Source: Bradyrhizobium cajani (GTDB taxonomy: Bacteria > Pseudomonadota > Alphaproteobacteria > Rhizobiales > Xanthobacteraceae). From it: a stretch of 64,000 nucleotides of DNA. The stretch is from positions 124,001 to 188,000 of the forward strand of contig NZ_WQNE01000001.1 of assembly GCF_009759665.1 (NCBI RefSeq), given 5' to 3'. This document shows positions 8,384 through 16,954 of this stretch, in pieces (the first letter of the stretch is position 1; each line of letters begins with the position of its first letter). The notes under the pieces were generated by a model. The model did no database searches and was not told the origin of the DNA. It saw only the letters and a program-made list of their open reading frames with translations. Made by a program: the position numbers and the translations under genes.

Positions 8384-9355
8384 ATGGTCCGAAGATTCGT
8401 GCTGGCGCTCGCAGTCGGCCTGCTCGCCTCATTCTCCGCAGCCCCCTCCTCTGCACAGGATTATCCCACCCACGCAGTCCGGATCATCGTGCCCTTCGGC
8501 GCCGGCGGGCCGGCCGATGTTGCTGCCCGGCTGATCGGCAATGTCCTCCAGGAGAGCTTTGGCCAGCCCTTCGTCATCGAGAACCGCACCGGCGCGGGCG
8601 GTGTCATCGGCACGGTCGAGGCGGCGAAGGCGCCCGCCGACGGCTACACGCTGTTGATGATGTCCAACACCCAGACCGCGAATGAATCGCTGCTGACGCC
8701 GGACAAACGCAAATACGAGCTGATGCGCGACCTCGCGCCGATCGCGCCGGTGAACTCTTCCGATCTCGTCATGGTGGTGAACCCGCAGGTTCCGGCAAAG
8801 ACGCTGCAAGAGTTCATCGCGCTCGCTAAGGCGCAGCCGGGCAAGTTGAACTATGCCTCCTCGGGCCAGGGCACGCCCTATCACATGGCCGGCGAACTGT
8901 TCAAAGCCCTGGCCGGCGTCGAAATCGTCCACGTTCCCTATCGCAACAGCGGCGAGGCGCGCAGCGGCGTGATCGGTGGGCAGGTGCAGATGATGATCGA
9001 CGCCGTGCCGGCGATGGCGCCGAACATCGGTGAAAACCAGGTCCGCGCCCTCGCGACCACGGGCAAGCAGCGCTCGACCGTGCTGCCGAACGTGCCGACA
9101 GCGATCGAGGCAGGCGTAGCGGGCTATGAGGCGACGATCTGGCTCGGCCTGATGGCACCCACCGGCACGCCGAAGCCGATCATCGACAAGCTCAATGCCG
9201 CGGTTAACGCGATGGTGAAGCGCCCCGACGTCGTCAAGCTCTGGACTGATCAGGGTGCCGTGCCCATGTCCATGACGCCGGAACAGTTCGAGAAATTCCT
9301 TCGCGGCGACATCGAGAAATGGGCCGACGTCGTCAAGAAGTTCGACAAGTCGTGA
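8384..9355 (+). CDS. Tripartite tricarboxylate transporter substrate-binding protein (TctC/Bug family), orphan
   Basis: A 323-residue periplasmic binding protein with a signal peptide (VRRFVLALAVGLLASFSAAP, cut after SAQ). The mature start YPTHAVRIIVPFGAGGPADV and the ligand segment KLNYASSGQGTPYHMAGELF are diagnostic of the Bug family. The ATG at 8384 follows GGGAGGTGGGC closely; the frame is open far upstream but that part is antisense to other genes. No TctA or TctB membrane gene is nearby. Fifteen bases separate it from the Mo-hydroxylase small subunit, so it probably captures the substrate, likely an aromatic or heterocyclic acid, for that enzyme. Confidence 0.9.
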   Translation: MVRRFVLALAVGLLASFSAAPSSAQDYPTHAVRIIVPFGAGGPADVAARLIGNVLQESFGQPFVIENRTGAGGVIGTVEAAKAPADGYTLLMMSNTQTANESLLTPDKRKYELMRDLAPIAPVNSSDLVMVVNPQVPAKTLQEFIALAKAQPGKLNYASSGQGTPYHMAGELFKALAGVEIVHVPYRNSGEARSGVIGGQVQMMIDAVPAMAPNIGENQVRALATTGKQRSTVLPNVPTAIEAGVAGYEATIWLGLMAPTGTPKPIIDKLNAAVNAMVKRPDVVKLWTDQGAVPMSMTPEQFEKFLRGDIEKWADVVKKFDKS

Positions 9356-9370
9356 GGCCGAATAGCGATC

Positions 9371-9841
9371 ATGCCCAACGTTCAATTCCAGCTCAACGGC
9401 GCGGCAACTGCCGTGGACGCCGATCCGGATCAGATGTTGCTCGACGTGCTGCGCGGTCGGCTTGGTGTCACCGGGGTCCATTTCGGCTGCGGCGCCGGTG
9501 AGTGCGGTGCCTGTTATGTCATGGTCGGCGACCGCGCAGTGGCGTCCTGCGACATGCCGATGTGGTCGGTCGCCGGCAAAGACGTCGTCACGCTCGAAGG
9601 CCTCGGCACGGCAGAGCAGCCGCACCCGCTGCAACGCGCCTTCATCACCGAGCAGGCGATGCAATGCGGCTATTGCGTCTCGGGAATCCTGATCAGCGCC
9701 GCGGCGCTGCTGAAGCGCAATCCATCGCCGACGGAGGCTGAGGTCAGAGCGGCGCTCGATCGCAATCTGTGCCGCTGCGGATCGCACAACCGCATCGTCC
9801 GCGCGGTGTTGCGGGCCGCGTCGGAGATAGCAGCGTCATGA
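9371..9841 (+). CDS. (2Fe-2S)-binding small subunit of a molybdenum hydroxylase (isoquinoline 1-oxidoreductase type)
   Basis: A 156-residue protein with two [2Fe-2S] domains: plant-ferredoxin type FGCGAGECGACYVMV near residues 37-51, and the helical domain with CGYC and RNLCRCG in the second half. This is the standard small subunit of xanthine oxidase-family hydroxylases, and it transfers electrons from the molybdenum site. Its stop overlaps the start of the large subunit (ATGA at 9838-9841). There is no FAD subunit gene nearby, as in isoquinoline/aldehyde oxidoreductases that reduce a cytochrome instead. Confidence 0.9.
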   Translation: MPNVQFQLNGAATAVDADPDQMLLDVLRGRLGVTGVHFGCGAGECGACYVMVGDRAVASCDMPMWSVAGKDVVTLEGLGTAEQPHPLQRAFITEQAMQCGYCVSGILISAAALLKRNPSPTEAEVRAALDRNLCRCGSHNRIVRAVLRAASEIAAS

Positions 9842-11967
9842 CTGCGGCATCCCCTGCCCCGAAACTGCCGGTCAGCCTGGCCGCCAATCCAAGACTGTCA
9901 TCCTGGGTGAACTTCCCGGGCAAAGGCCGTGTGGCAATCTCGCCCGGCAAGGTCGAAATCGGCCAAGGTATCGTCACCGCCCTGGCCCAGGTCGCCGCGG
10001 ATGAACTCGACGTCGAGATCACCAGGATCGAGATGATCCGCGCCTCGACCGCGACCAGCCCGAACGAAGGCGTCACCTCCGGCAGCCTTTCGATCCAGCA
10101 ATCCGGCCGCGCCCTGCGCCACGCCTGCGCCGAGGTGCGCCAGCGGTTCCTCGCCGCAGCATCGGAGCGTCTCGGCGTCGATGCGTCACTGCTCAGCGTC
10201 GAGGACGGCACGATCTCGGGTCCCGGCAATGTCAGGACCAGCTATTGGGAGCTCGCTGGCGACGTCTCACTCGACCACGACGCCACCGCGGGCGCCACAG
10301 CGAAGAGCGCGGCCGAGCGGGCCGTTGCTGGACATTCCATCCAGCGCGTGGACATTCCCGACAAGGTGTTCGCGCGACCGCGTTTCATCCACGACCGTGC
10401 ACTGCCGGGCCAGCTGCACGGTCGCGTATTGCGGCCGGACGTCTCGGGCGCAAAGCTGATTGCGCTCGACGAAACGGACGCACGCGCCGTCTCCGGCCTT
10501 GTCGCGATCGTCCGCGAGGGTAGTTTTGCCGGCGTGGTCGCCGATAGCGAGGCAGCGGCGGAAGCCGCACTGAAAATCTTGCGCAAGACCGCGACATGGT
10601 CCGCCGGCGAAGCGCTTCCCGATGAAGATGATCTCGCAGGCTTCCTAAGGAGCCAGCCGGTCGAGACCACCGTCATCGACACCCGAACGGCGACGACACA
10701 GAAAGCCGCGCGTACCCTTCGCAGGCAATATACCCGCCCCTACATCGCACACGGCTCGATCGCACCATCCTGCGCCATGGCGCAATGGGACGGTGATCGC
10801 GTGCACGTCTGGACGCACAGCCAGGGCGTCTATCTGCTGCGCGCCGATCTCGCGATCGTGCTCAAGCTGCCGGCCGAAGACATCGTCGTCGAGCACATGG
10901 AGGGTGCGGGCTGCTACGGACACAACGCAGCCGATGACGTCGCGCTCGATGCGGTGCTGTTGGCAAAGGCTGCTGGCGATCGGCCGGTGCGGGTGCAATG
11001 GTCGCGCCACGACGAGATGTCCCACGCGCCGTTTGGTGCGGCGATGGCCATCGAGATCGAAGCCGATCTCGATGCGGACGACGAGATCACCGGCTGGCGC
11101 CACGCGATCTGGAGCAACGGCCATGCGGCACGGCCGGGACGCGCGACGCAGCCGGCTTTGCTTGCCGCAACCGAGATCGCAAATCCCTATCCCCGGATGA
11201 TCTCGACGAATCCGGCGCCCGCCAATGGCGGCGGGGGTGACCGCAACTCCGTGCCGCTCTATGATTTTCCAGCCTGGACGATCACCAGCCACCGGCTCCT
11301 GACCATGCCGGTGCGAACCTCGGCGCTGCGGACGCTCGGCGCGCAAGGCAACGTGTTCGCCATCGAATCCTTGCTCGACGAGATCGCCGCCCTGCGCAGC
11401 GAAGACCCGATCGAGTTCCGCCTTCGGCATCTGCGCGATGAGCGGGCGAAGGATGTCATCCGCGCCGCGGCACGCCGCGCGCGGTGGAAGCCGCAGAAGC
11501 GAGCCGGTATCGGTCACGGTGTCGGCTTTGCGCGCTACAAAAACATGGGAGCCTACTGCGCAGCGATTGCCGAGATCGAGGGCGACGACGACATCCGGGT
11601 GAAGCGGTTGACGCTTGCGGTCGACGTCGGCGAGGCCATCAATCCAGACGGTGTCATCAACCAAATCGAGGGCGGCGCGATTCAGGCGACAAGCTGGGTG
11701 CTGAAGGAACGTGTTCGATTCGACCGGACGCGCATCACCTCCACCTCCTGGACCGACTATCCAATCCTCGGATTCAGCGAGGTGCCGGTGGTGGATGTCG
11801 AGATCATTCAACGGCCGGAGATCGAGTCGGTCGGCGCCGGGGAGGCCGCCCACGGCCCGGTGACGGCCGCGATTGCGAATGCGGTCTACGATTGCCTCGG
11901 CGTGCGCGTGCGCGACCTGCCGATCACGCGCGACAAGATAATCGCAGCCATGGAGCTTGCATCGTGA
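9838..11967 (+). CDS. Molybdopterin-binding large subunit of an aldehyde/isoquinoline oxidoreductase-type hydroxylase
   Basis: About 709 residues. The N-terminal LAANPRLSSWVNF and the split FPGKGRVAISPGKVEIGQG domain order match the isoquinoline 1-oxidoreductase beta-subunit branch. VGAGEAAHGPVTAAIANA near the C-terminus carries the catalytic glutamate of the family. The ATG at 9838 overlaps the preceding stop; a longer reading from 9769 would run through the small subunit gene and is rejected. The family hydroxylates N-heterocycles or oxidises aldehydes with water as oxygen donor. No Tat signal is visible. The substrate is unknown. Confidence 0.88.
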   Translation: MTAASPAPKLPVSLAANPRLSSWVNFPGKGRVAISPGKVEIGQGIVTALAQVAADELDVEITRIEMIRASTATSPNEGVTSGSLSIQQSGRALRHACAEVRQRFLAAASERLGVDASLLSVEDGTISGPGNVRTSYWELAGDVSLDHDATAGATAKSAAERAVAGHSIQRVDIPDKVFARPRFIHDRALPGQLHGRVLRPDVSGAKLIALDETDARAVSGLVAIVREGSFAGVVADSEAAAEAALKILRKTATWSAGEALPDEDDLAGFLRSQPVETTVIDTRTATTQKAARTLRRQYTRPYIAHGSIAPSCAMAQWDGDRVHVWTHSQGVYLLRADLAIVLKLPAEDIVVEHMEGAGCYGHNAADDVALDAVLLAKAAGDRPVRVQWSRHDEMSHAPFGAAMAIEIEADLDADDEITGWRHAIWSNGHAARPGRATQPALLAATEIANPYPRMISTNPAPANGGGGDRNSVPLYDFPAWTITSHRLLTMPVRTSALRTLGAQGNVFAIESLLDEIAALRSEDPIEFRLRHLRDERAKDVIRAAARRARWKPQKRAGIGHGVGFARYKNMGAYCAAIAEIEGDDDIRVKRLTLAVDVGEAINPDGVINQIEGGAIQATSWVLKERVRFDRTRITSTSWTDYPILGFSEVPVVDVEIIQRPEIESVGAGEAAHGPVTAAIANAVYDCLGVRVRDLPITRDKIIAAMELAS

Positions 11968-12662
11968 CGGCCCTGAACATCTTGAGCGGCGGCGCGGCGC
12001 AAGGCTTGGTGCGCGGCCTCACCGAGGCCTTCAAGGCACAGACCAGCGTTGGCATCGACGGCGAGTTCGGCGCAGTTGGCATCATGGCGGACAAGCTCCG
12101 AGCGGGAACGCGTGCCGATCTCGTGATCCTGACTGAGGTCCTCGTTGCCGAGCTCGCCCAGGAAAAGCTCGTCGTCCCCTCCTCGATCGCAGATGTCGGC
12201 CGGGTCGAGACCGCGCTGGCGGTCCGCAGCAATGATCCTAGGGTGACGGTGAAGACCGAAGCCGATCTGCGCGAGGTCCTGCGTGCGGCGGATGCAATCT
12301 TCGTCCCGGATACCAAGGCCTCAACGGCGGGACAACACGTCGCCAACGTGCTGGACCAGCTCGGCATCGCCTACGAGGTCGCGTCACGCTTGAAGATCTT
12401 TCCGAACGGCGCAACCGCGATGCGGGAGCTCGCAGCGTCCACCGCGCAAAGGCCGATCGGCTGCACGCAGGCGACCGAGATCATCGCGACCGAGCGCATT
12501 GCTCTGTCGGGATCGCTGCCGCCGGGCTGCGAGCTCGTGACGATGTACACGGCCGCCGTGACCGCACATGCCGCGCATCCGAAGGAAGCGGCCGCGCTGA
12601 TCGCGCTGCTGACCGGCGCAGATCGGACGAAGCTGCGCCAGCGCGTGGGCTTCGCCGGTTAG
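11964..12662 (+). CDS. ModA-like type 2 substrate-binding domain protein without signal peptide
   Basis: A 232-residue protein starting at a GTG that overlaps the large-subunit stop (GTGA). It has the pattern of ModA-like proteins: LNILSGGAAQGLVRGL at the start, DKLRAGTRADLVILTEV, and PIGCTQATEI near the C-terminus. No signal peptide or lipobox is visible, so it should stay in the cytoplasm, unlike a normal transport protein. Tight translational coupling to the Mo hydroxylase suggests a role in supplying substrate, molybdate or cofactor, or as a sensor. This is inference. A longer reading starting at 11484 lies over the large subunit and is not credible. Confidence 0.75.
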   Translation: MTALNILSGGAAQGLVRGLTEAFKAQTSVGIDGEFGAVGIMADKLRAGTRADLVILTEVLVAELAQEKLVVPSSIADVGRVETALAVRSNDPRVTVKTEADLREVLRAADAIFVPDTKASTAGQHVANVLDQLGIAYEVASRLKIFPNGATAMRELAASTAQRPIGCTQATEIIATERIALSGSLPPGCELVTMYTAAVTAHAAHPKEAAALIALLTGADRTKLRQRVGFAG

Positions 12663-12674
12663 CGGATGGCCGCC

Positions 12675-13481
12675 TTATTTGTGCAATTGGGTGAGGCCGG
12701 TCGGCGGCCCGTCGACTGCGGTCCAGCCGCCATCGACGAACAACGTGCTGCCGCTGACATAGCTCGCGGCGTCCGAGGCGAGATAGGCCACGGCGGTGGC
12801 GACCTCGTCGGCACTGCTCCAACGGTTGAAGACGGTGTGGCCGGCGTAGAGATCGTAGATGTCGGGCCGCTGCTTGAACGGGCCGGTCAGCGCGGTCTCG
12901 GCGATGCTCGGTGCGATCGCATTGACGCGCACGCCGGCATGCCCGACCTCGGAGGCAAAGCCCTTCACCAGCAGGCCAATCGCCGCCTTGGTCGAGCCGT
13001 AGACGCCAAGGCCCGGCTCGATGGTCACCGCACGCACCGACGAGCAGGCGATGATGCTACCACCCTTCTGCTCGACCATGATGCGGCCGAAGGCCTGAAA
13101 GAACCAGACCGTGCCCTTGACGTTGAGGTTCAGCACGCGGTCGAGGTCCTCCTCGGTGTAGTCGAGGATGGTCTTGCGGATGTTGAGCCCGGGCGTCGTC
13201 ACGGCGATGTCGAGCCGCGGAAATCTCTGCATCACGGTCTTGGCGAGCGCATTGACGTCCGCAGAGCTCGCGGCGTCGCACGCAGCAGCTTCCGCCCAGC
13301 CGCCCTTGTCGCGAATGCCGGCGGCGGTCGCCTCAGCGGCCTCGAGTGCGCGGTCGGCGCAGACGATTCTGGCGCCGAGCCCGGCCAGCGCCTCCGCCGA
13401 CGACTTGCCGATGCCCGATGCCGCGCCGAGCACGACCGCGGTCTTGCCGGTGAGATCGAAGAGCTTGCGATAGTCAGTCAC
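12675..13481 (-). CDS. SDR family oxidoreductase
   Basis: A classical short-chain dehydrogenase/reductase of 268 residues. It has the nucleotide-binding GAASGIG near residue 19-25, the catalytic serine segment IACSSVRA, the YGSTK active-site pair, and a C-terminal YVSGSTLFVDGGWT typical of FabG/gluconate 5-dehydrogenase-like enzymes. It starts 21 bp downstream of the DctM stop and is the last gene of a TRAP transporter operon. It therefore probably oxidises or reduces the imported compound, perhaps a sugar acid. The convergent gene on the plus strand ends 12 bp away. Confidence 0.88.
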   Translation of the reverse strand: MTDYRKLFDLTGKTAVVLGAASGIGKSSAEALAGLGARIVCADRALEAAEATAAGIRDKGGWAEAAACDAASSADVNALAKTVMQRFPRLDIAVTTPGLNIRKTILDYTEEDLDRVLNLNVKGTVWFFQAFGRIMVEQKGGSIIACSSVRAVTIEPGLGVYGSTKAAIGLLVKGFASEVGHAGVRVNAIAPSIAETALTGPFKQRPDIYDLYAGHTVFNRWSSADEVATAVAYLASDAASYVSGSTLFVDGGWTAVDGPPTGLTQLHK

Positions 13482-13502
13482 GGACGGTTTCTCCTGTTGC
13501 TG

Positions 13503-14795
13503 CTACCCCTTGTAGCCCATCAAGAGGCGGGGCAGCCACAGCGAGAATGCGGGCACGTAAGTCACGAACATCAGAGCAGCGATCAGGGCAGCGTAGAACG
13601 GCAGGATCGTGCGCATCACCGCCCCCACCGAGATGCCGCCGATGGCACAGCCGACGAACTGCGTCGTTCCGACCGGAGGGGTGTTCAGCCCCAGGGCGCA
13701 GTTGATCAGCATCAGCATGCCGAACTGGACAGGATCCATGCCCGCCTTCATCGCGATCGGCAGGAAGATCGGGGTGCAGATCAGGATGGTCGCCGCCATG
13801 TCCATGAACGTGCCGAGCACGAACAGGATGATGTTGATGAGCAGGAAGACGGCCCAGGGTTGCGTGGAGACCTTGCTCATCATCTCGCCGGCGAGGTCGG
13901 CCACCTCATAGAGTCCCATCAGATACTGGAACATGGTGGAGACGCCGATCAGCAGCAGCACCACGCCGGTCGTCTTCACGGCCTTCGCAGCGGCCCGGAG
14001 GAAGTTCTGCCAAGTCATGGTGCGATAGATGAAGAAGGTCAACAGGATCGTGTAAGTGACCGCGACGGCCGCGGATTCGGTCGCCGTGAAGACGCCGGAC
14101 AGGATACCCGCCAGGATGATGCCGACGATCAGAAGACCAGGCAGCGCGGACGCGAACGAGCGGAACACCTCGGCCCAGCCCGGGAACTTGCCGGCCGGAT
14201 AGCCTCGCTTCACCGCGACCGCGTAAGCGGCGACGAGCATGCACGTCATCAGCACGAGCGACGGCAGGAGGCCGGCTGCGATCAGCGCGCCGATCGATAC
14301 CTTGCCGCCGGCGGCCAGGGCATAGATGATCATGTTGTGACTGGTCGGCATCAGCGCGCCCACCAGCGAAGCGTGGGTAGTGACGTTGACGGCGTAGTCG
14401 GTGTCGAAGCCCTCCTTTTTCATCATCGGGATCATCACCGCGCCCATCGCCGACACGTCGGCCACCGGCGAGCCGGAGACGCCGCCGAACAGCGTGCAGG
14501 CGACCACGTTCGACATGCCGAGCCCACCGCGGATGTGTCCGACAAGATTCTTGGCGAGCTGCACGATCTTGTCGGCGACGCCGCCATGCAGCATCAGCTC
14601 ACCGCTGAAGACGAAGAACGGGATGGCGAGGAAGGAGAAGATATTCATCCCCGACATCATCTGCTGGAAGATGACGGCGACCGGCAGACCTTCGTAGAGG
14701 ATGGTGCAGATCGCCGAGAGTCCGATCGCGAAGGCGACCGGGACGCCGAGGATCAGGAAGCCGAAGAAAGTGGCGCCGAGGATGATCAGTTCCAT
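13503..14795 (-). CDS. dctM: TRAP transporter large permease (DctM)
   Basis: A 430-residue polytopic membrane protein with the start LIILGATFFGFLILGVPVAF and repeated hydrophobic segments typical of DctM. GGVSGSPVADVSAMGAVMIP and TPPVGTTQF are conserved family stretches in the two halves of the elevator-type carrier. It imports a carboxylate with sodium, in partnership with DctQ and the periplasmic DctP. The gene overlaps the 3' end of dctQ by 10 bp. Full length, no defect seen. Confidence 0.93.
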   Translation of the reverse strand: MELIILGATFFGFLILGVPVAFAIGLSAICTILYEGLPVAVIFQQMMSGMNIFSFLAIPFFVFSGELMLHGGVADKIVQLAKNLVGHIRGGLGMSNVVACTLFGGVSGSPVADVSAMGAVMIPMMKKEGFDTDYAVNVTTHASLVGALMPTSHNMIIYALAAGGKVSIGALIAAGLLPSLVLMTCMLVAAYAVAVKRGYPAGKFPGWAEVFRSFASALPGLLIVGIILAGILSGVFTATESAAVAVTYTILLTFFIYRTMTWQNFLRAAAKAVKTTGVVLLLIGVSTMFQYLMGLYEVADLAGEMMSKVSTQPWAVFLLINIILFVLGTFMDMAATILICTPIFLPIAMKAGMDPVQFGMLMLINCALGLNTPPVGTTQFVGCAIGGISVGAVMRTILPFYAALIAALMFVTYVPAFSLWLPRLLMGYKG

Positions 14796-15334
14796 GAGGG
14801 GACGACCTCTTCGCCGCGCAGGAGAGCAATGATGTGCTCGATTGAAAAGGAGACGATCAGGGCGCCGGAGGCGATCAGCGGGACGTAGCGGACGACCTCG
14901 GGCAGGCCGAGATTGGGGATCTTCACGGTCCCGACCGACGCCCCGAGGATCCAGCCATTATAGGCCATCGCAATGCCGAACACGGCCACCAGGACATGGA
15001 TCACGAGCTCGATCTTCTCTCGCAGGTGGTCCGGAAGCATCACCAGCAGACTGTCCATGCCGATGTGCCCTGCATCGCGTACGCCGACGGCGGCGCCGAT
15101 CAGCGTGACATACAGGATCAGAACCAGCGCAAGATTCTCGGTCCAGGTCGGGCTGGAATTGAGCACGTAGCGTCCGAACACCTGGTAGAACACGACGACG
15201 ACAATGATGAGCAGTCCGCTCACGGACAGATACATGCCCGCGCGCGCAACGACGGCATTGATCCGCGACAGCAAGCCGGTAGACGGGCGTCCGACTGCCT
15301 CCTGCTCGTGGCTCGCGACATGTGGGTCTGTCAT
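14786..15334 (-). CDS. dctQ: TRAP transporter small permease (DctQ)
   Basis: A 182-residue protein with four predicted membrane segments: LSVSGLLIIVVVVFYQVFGR, LALVLILYVTLIGAAVGV, VIHVLVAVFGIAMAYNGWIL and YVPLIASGALIVSFSIEHII. TWTENLALVLI and the RDAGHIGMD loop are standard for DctQ. It pairs with DctM in the membrane. It sits between dctP (66-bp gap upstream) and dctM (overlapping) in one operon. Confidence 0.92.
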   Translation of the reverse strand: MTDPHVASHEQEAVGRPSTGLLSRINAVVARAGMYLSVSGLLIIVVVVFYQVFGRYVLNSSPTWTENLALVLILYVTLIGAAVGVRDAGHIGMDSLLVMLPDHLREKIELVIHVLVAVFGIAMAYNGWILGASVGTVKIPNLGLPEVVRYVPLIASGALIVSFSIEHIIALLRGEEVVPSWN

Positions 15335-15399
15335 TCCCGCGTCTCCTTGCGAGGAGTCCGGTGTCGCCAGTTGGTGACGCCGGACCCGACGCTGTGGTC

Positions 15400-16371
15400 T
15401 TACTTCGTGTCCTGGATACGCTTGACGAGGCCCTGAAGCTTCTCGTCACCGGCGAACTTCTGGTACACCGGCTTCATCGCATCGACGAATTCCGCCTTGT
15501 TGGCGATCGTCACGACCTGAACGCCGGCCGCCTCTACGGTCTTCCGGGAAGCCTGCTCACGCTCGTCCCAGAGCTTGCGCATATAGGGCACCGATTCCTT
15601 GGCCGCCTTGCGGATCATGGCCTGATCCTCCTTGCTCAGCGTATCCCAGACCTTCTTGGACATCACGAGGACTTCGGGTGCCAGCGAGTGCTCGGTAACG
15701 TTGTAGAACTTGGCTGCCTCGAAATGGCGCGATGACTCGTAGGAGGGCCAGTTGTTCTCGGCAGCGTCGACCAGCCCGGTCTTGAGAGCGGTGTAGACCT
15801 CTCCATACGGCATCGGCGTCGGATTGGCTCCGAGGCTCTGGATCATGCCGACCCACAGGTCGGATTGCTGGACGCGGATCTTCAGGCCCTTGAGGTCGGC
15901 GAGCGACTTGACCGGTGCCTTGACGGTGTAGATGGACCGGGCGCCACTGTCGTAATAGGCAAGGCCGACCAGTCCTGCAGGCTCCATGGCCGCCAGGATC
16001 TCATCGCCGATCGGCCCGTCGAGAACCGTGCGCATGTGCTGCGTGTCCCGGAAAACGAAAGGCAGGCACAACGCGATGGTTTCCGGCACGAAGTTGTTGA
16101 GCGGCGATGCGTTGATCCGCATCATGTCGAGCGCGCCGATCTTGAGCTGCTCGATGGTGTCCTTCTCGGAGCCCAGGGCTCCGTTGGGAAACACCTTCAC
16201 GCCGAGCTTGCCACCGCTCGCCGTCGCAAGCTGCTTGCCGATGAACTTGACCGCCTCGACGGTCGGATAATCGGCGGGGTGGACGTCGGCGGAACGGAAA
16301 TCGCGTGCGGTCGCCAAGGGCGCTGAGACCGCCAATGCAACGGCTGTGATGATACCGGTGAGTGTCTTCAT
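15400..16371 (-). CDS. dctP: TRAP transporter substrate-binding protein (DctP)
   Basis: A 323-residue periplasmic receptor with signal peptide KTLTGIITAVALAVSAPLAT. The family arginine that salt-bridges the ligand carboxylate is in LKGLKIRVQQSDLW, and LGANPTPMPYGEVYTALKTG and ENNWPSYESSRHFE are diagnostic. The ATG at 16371 follows AGGAGGAAAGCCCAG, a strong ribosome site; the frame is open another 198 bp upstream but without signal-peptide character. It is the first gene of dctP-dctQ-dctM-SDR. The neighbourhood suggests a hydroxy or sugar acid ligand, with low certainty. Confidence 0.93.
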   Translation of the reverse strand: MKTLTGIITAVALAVSAPLATARDFRSADVHPADYPTVEAVKFIGKQLATASGGKLGVKVFPNGALGSEKDTIEQLKIGALDMMRINASPLNNFVPETIALCLPFVFRDTQHMRTVLDGPIGDEILAAMEPAGLVGLAYYDSGARSIYTVKAPVKSLADLKGLKIRVQQSDLWVGMIQSLGANPTPMPYGEVYTALKTGLVDAAENNWPSYESSRHFEAAKFYNVTEHSLAPEVLVMSKKVWDTLSKEDQAMIRKAAKESVPYMRKLWDEREQASRKTVEAAGVQVVTIANKAEFVDAMKPVYQKFAGDEKLQGLVKRIQDTK

Positions 16372-16954
16372 CTGGGCTTTCCTCCTGAGTTGATTATGTC
16401 GTTGTCGGGCAAGTGCTGCGGCCGCCTTGGGTCGCTCCTCTTCGGGTGTGAAGTCAAGCGTTACAAGCGCACCACCTTGGTAGGATTGTGCGATGGTGTC
16501 GAGCGGATTTGACTGGTTGATGGTCTCGGCCCGGGCAGTGCATCCCCTCGAGCGGGATCTGCAGGGCACGTGCCGCCCCGCCGCAAGCGCCCCCGCCGTC
16601 AGCCAATGCCGGATACGAGGTGACGCTGCTTGTTGTACCCATGGACGTTCCTCTCGTTTTGGTGCTCGGCCGCTATTGGTTGCGGCTTGAGGATCGGACG
16701 AGACAGTCGCCCATCCCGGTGCGAACGCGCTGCATCAGCGCGATGTCGCCACTGTCGTCCGTAGGGCGGCCGGCATTCTCTGTCCAAGCCAAATCCGGCA
16801 TCGATCAATGCAGGACTTGCATCGATCGATCTGCCGCGACTCGTATTGCGGAGAGACACGGCGAAGTGGCCCGACGTCATCAGCCGTTACTTGACGTCGC
16901 CAATGGAGGCCCTTCAAGATGCCTGGGACAGCCGATCAACTTGAGGGAATACCC
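16372..16954. other. Intergenic region between divergent TRAP operon and cyclase-family gene
   Basis: This 583-bp gap must hold the promoters of both divergent units. I see no credible gene in it: the short open frames lack ribosome sites and recognisable content. The only regular signal I found is the direct repeat GCATCGATC at 16799 and 16819, listed separately. Confidence 0.5.
16799..16827. promoter_or_regulatory. Direct repeats GCATCGATC, 20 bp apart (candidate operator)
   Basis: The 9-mer GCATCGATC occurs at 16799-16807 and again at 16819-16827, a 20-bp period that places both on nearly the same face of the helix. Each contains the palindrome ATCGAT. It lies about 130 bp before the cyclase-family start in a gap shared by two divergent transcripts, so regulator binding is plausible. 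No regulator gene adjoins it. The repeat could be chance. Confidence 0.3.

Noticed and set aside
12666..14888. A 740-codon plus-strand frame over the SDR and dctM genes.
   Set aside because: Strongly charged, repetitive composition and no domain; a shadow of the minus-strand genes.
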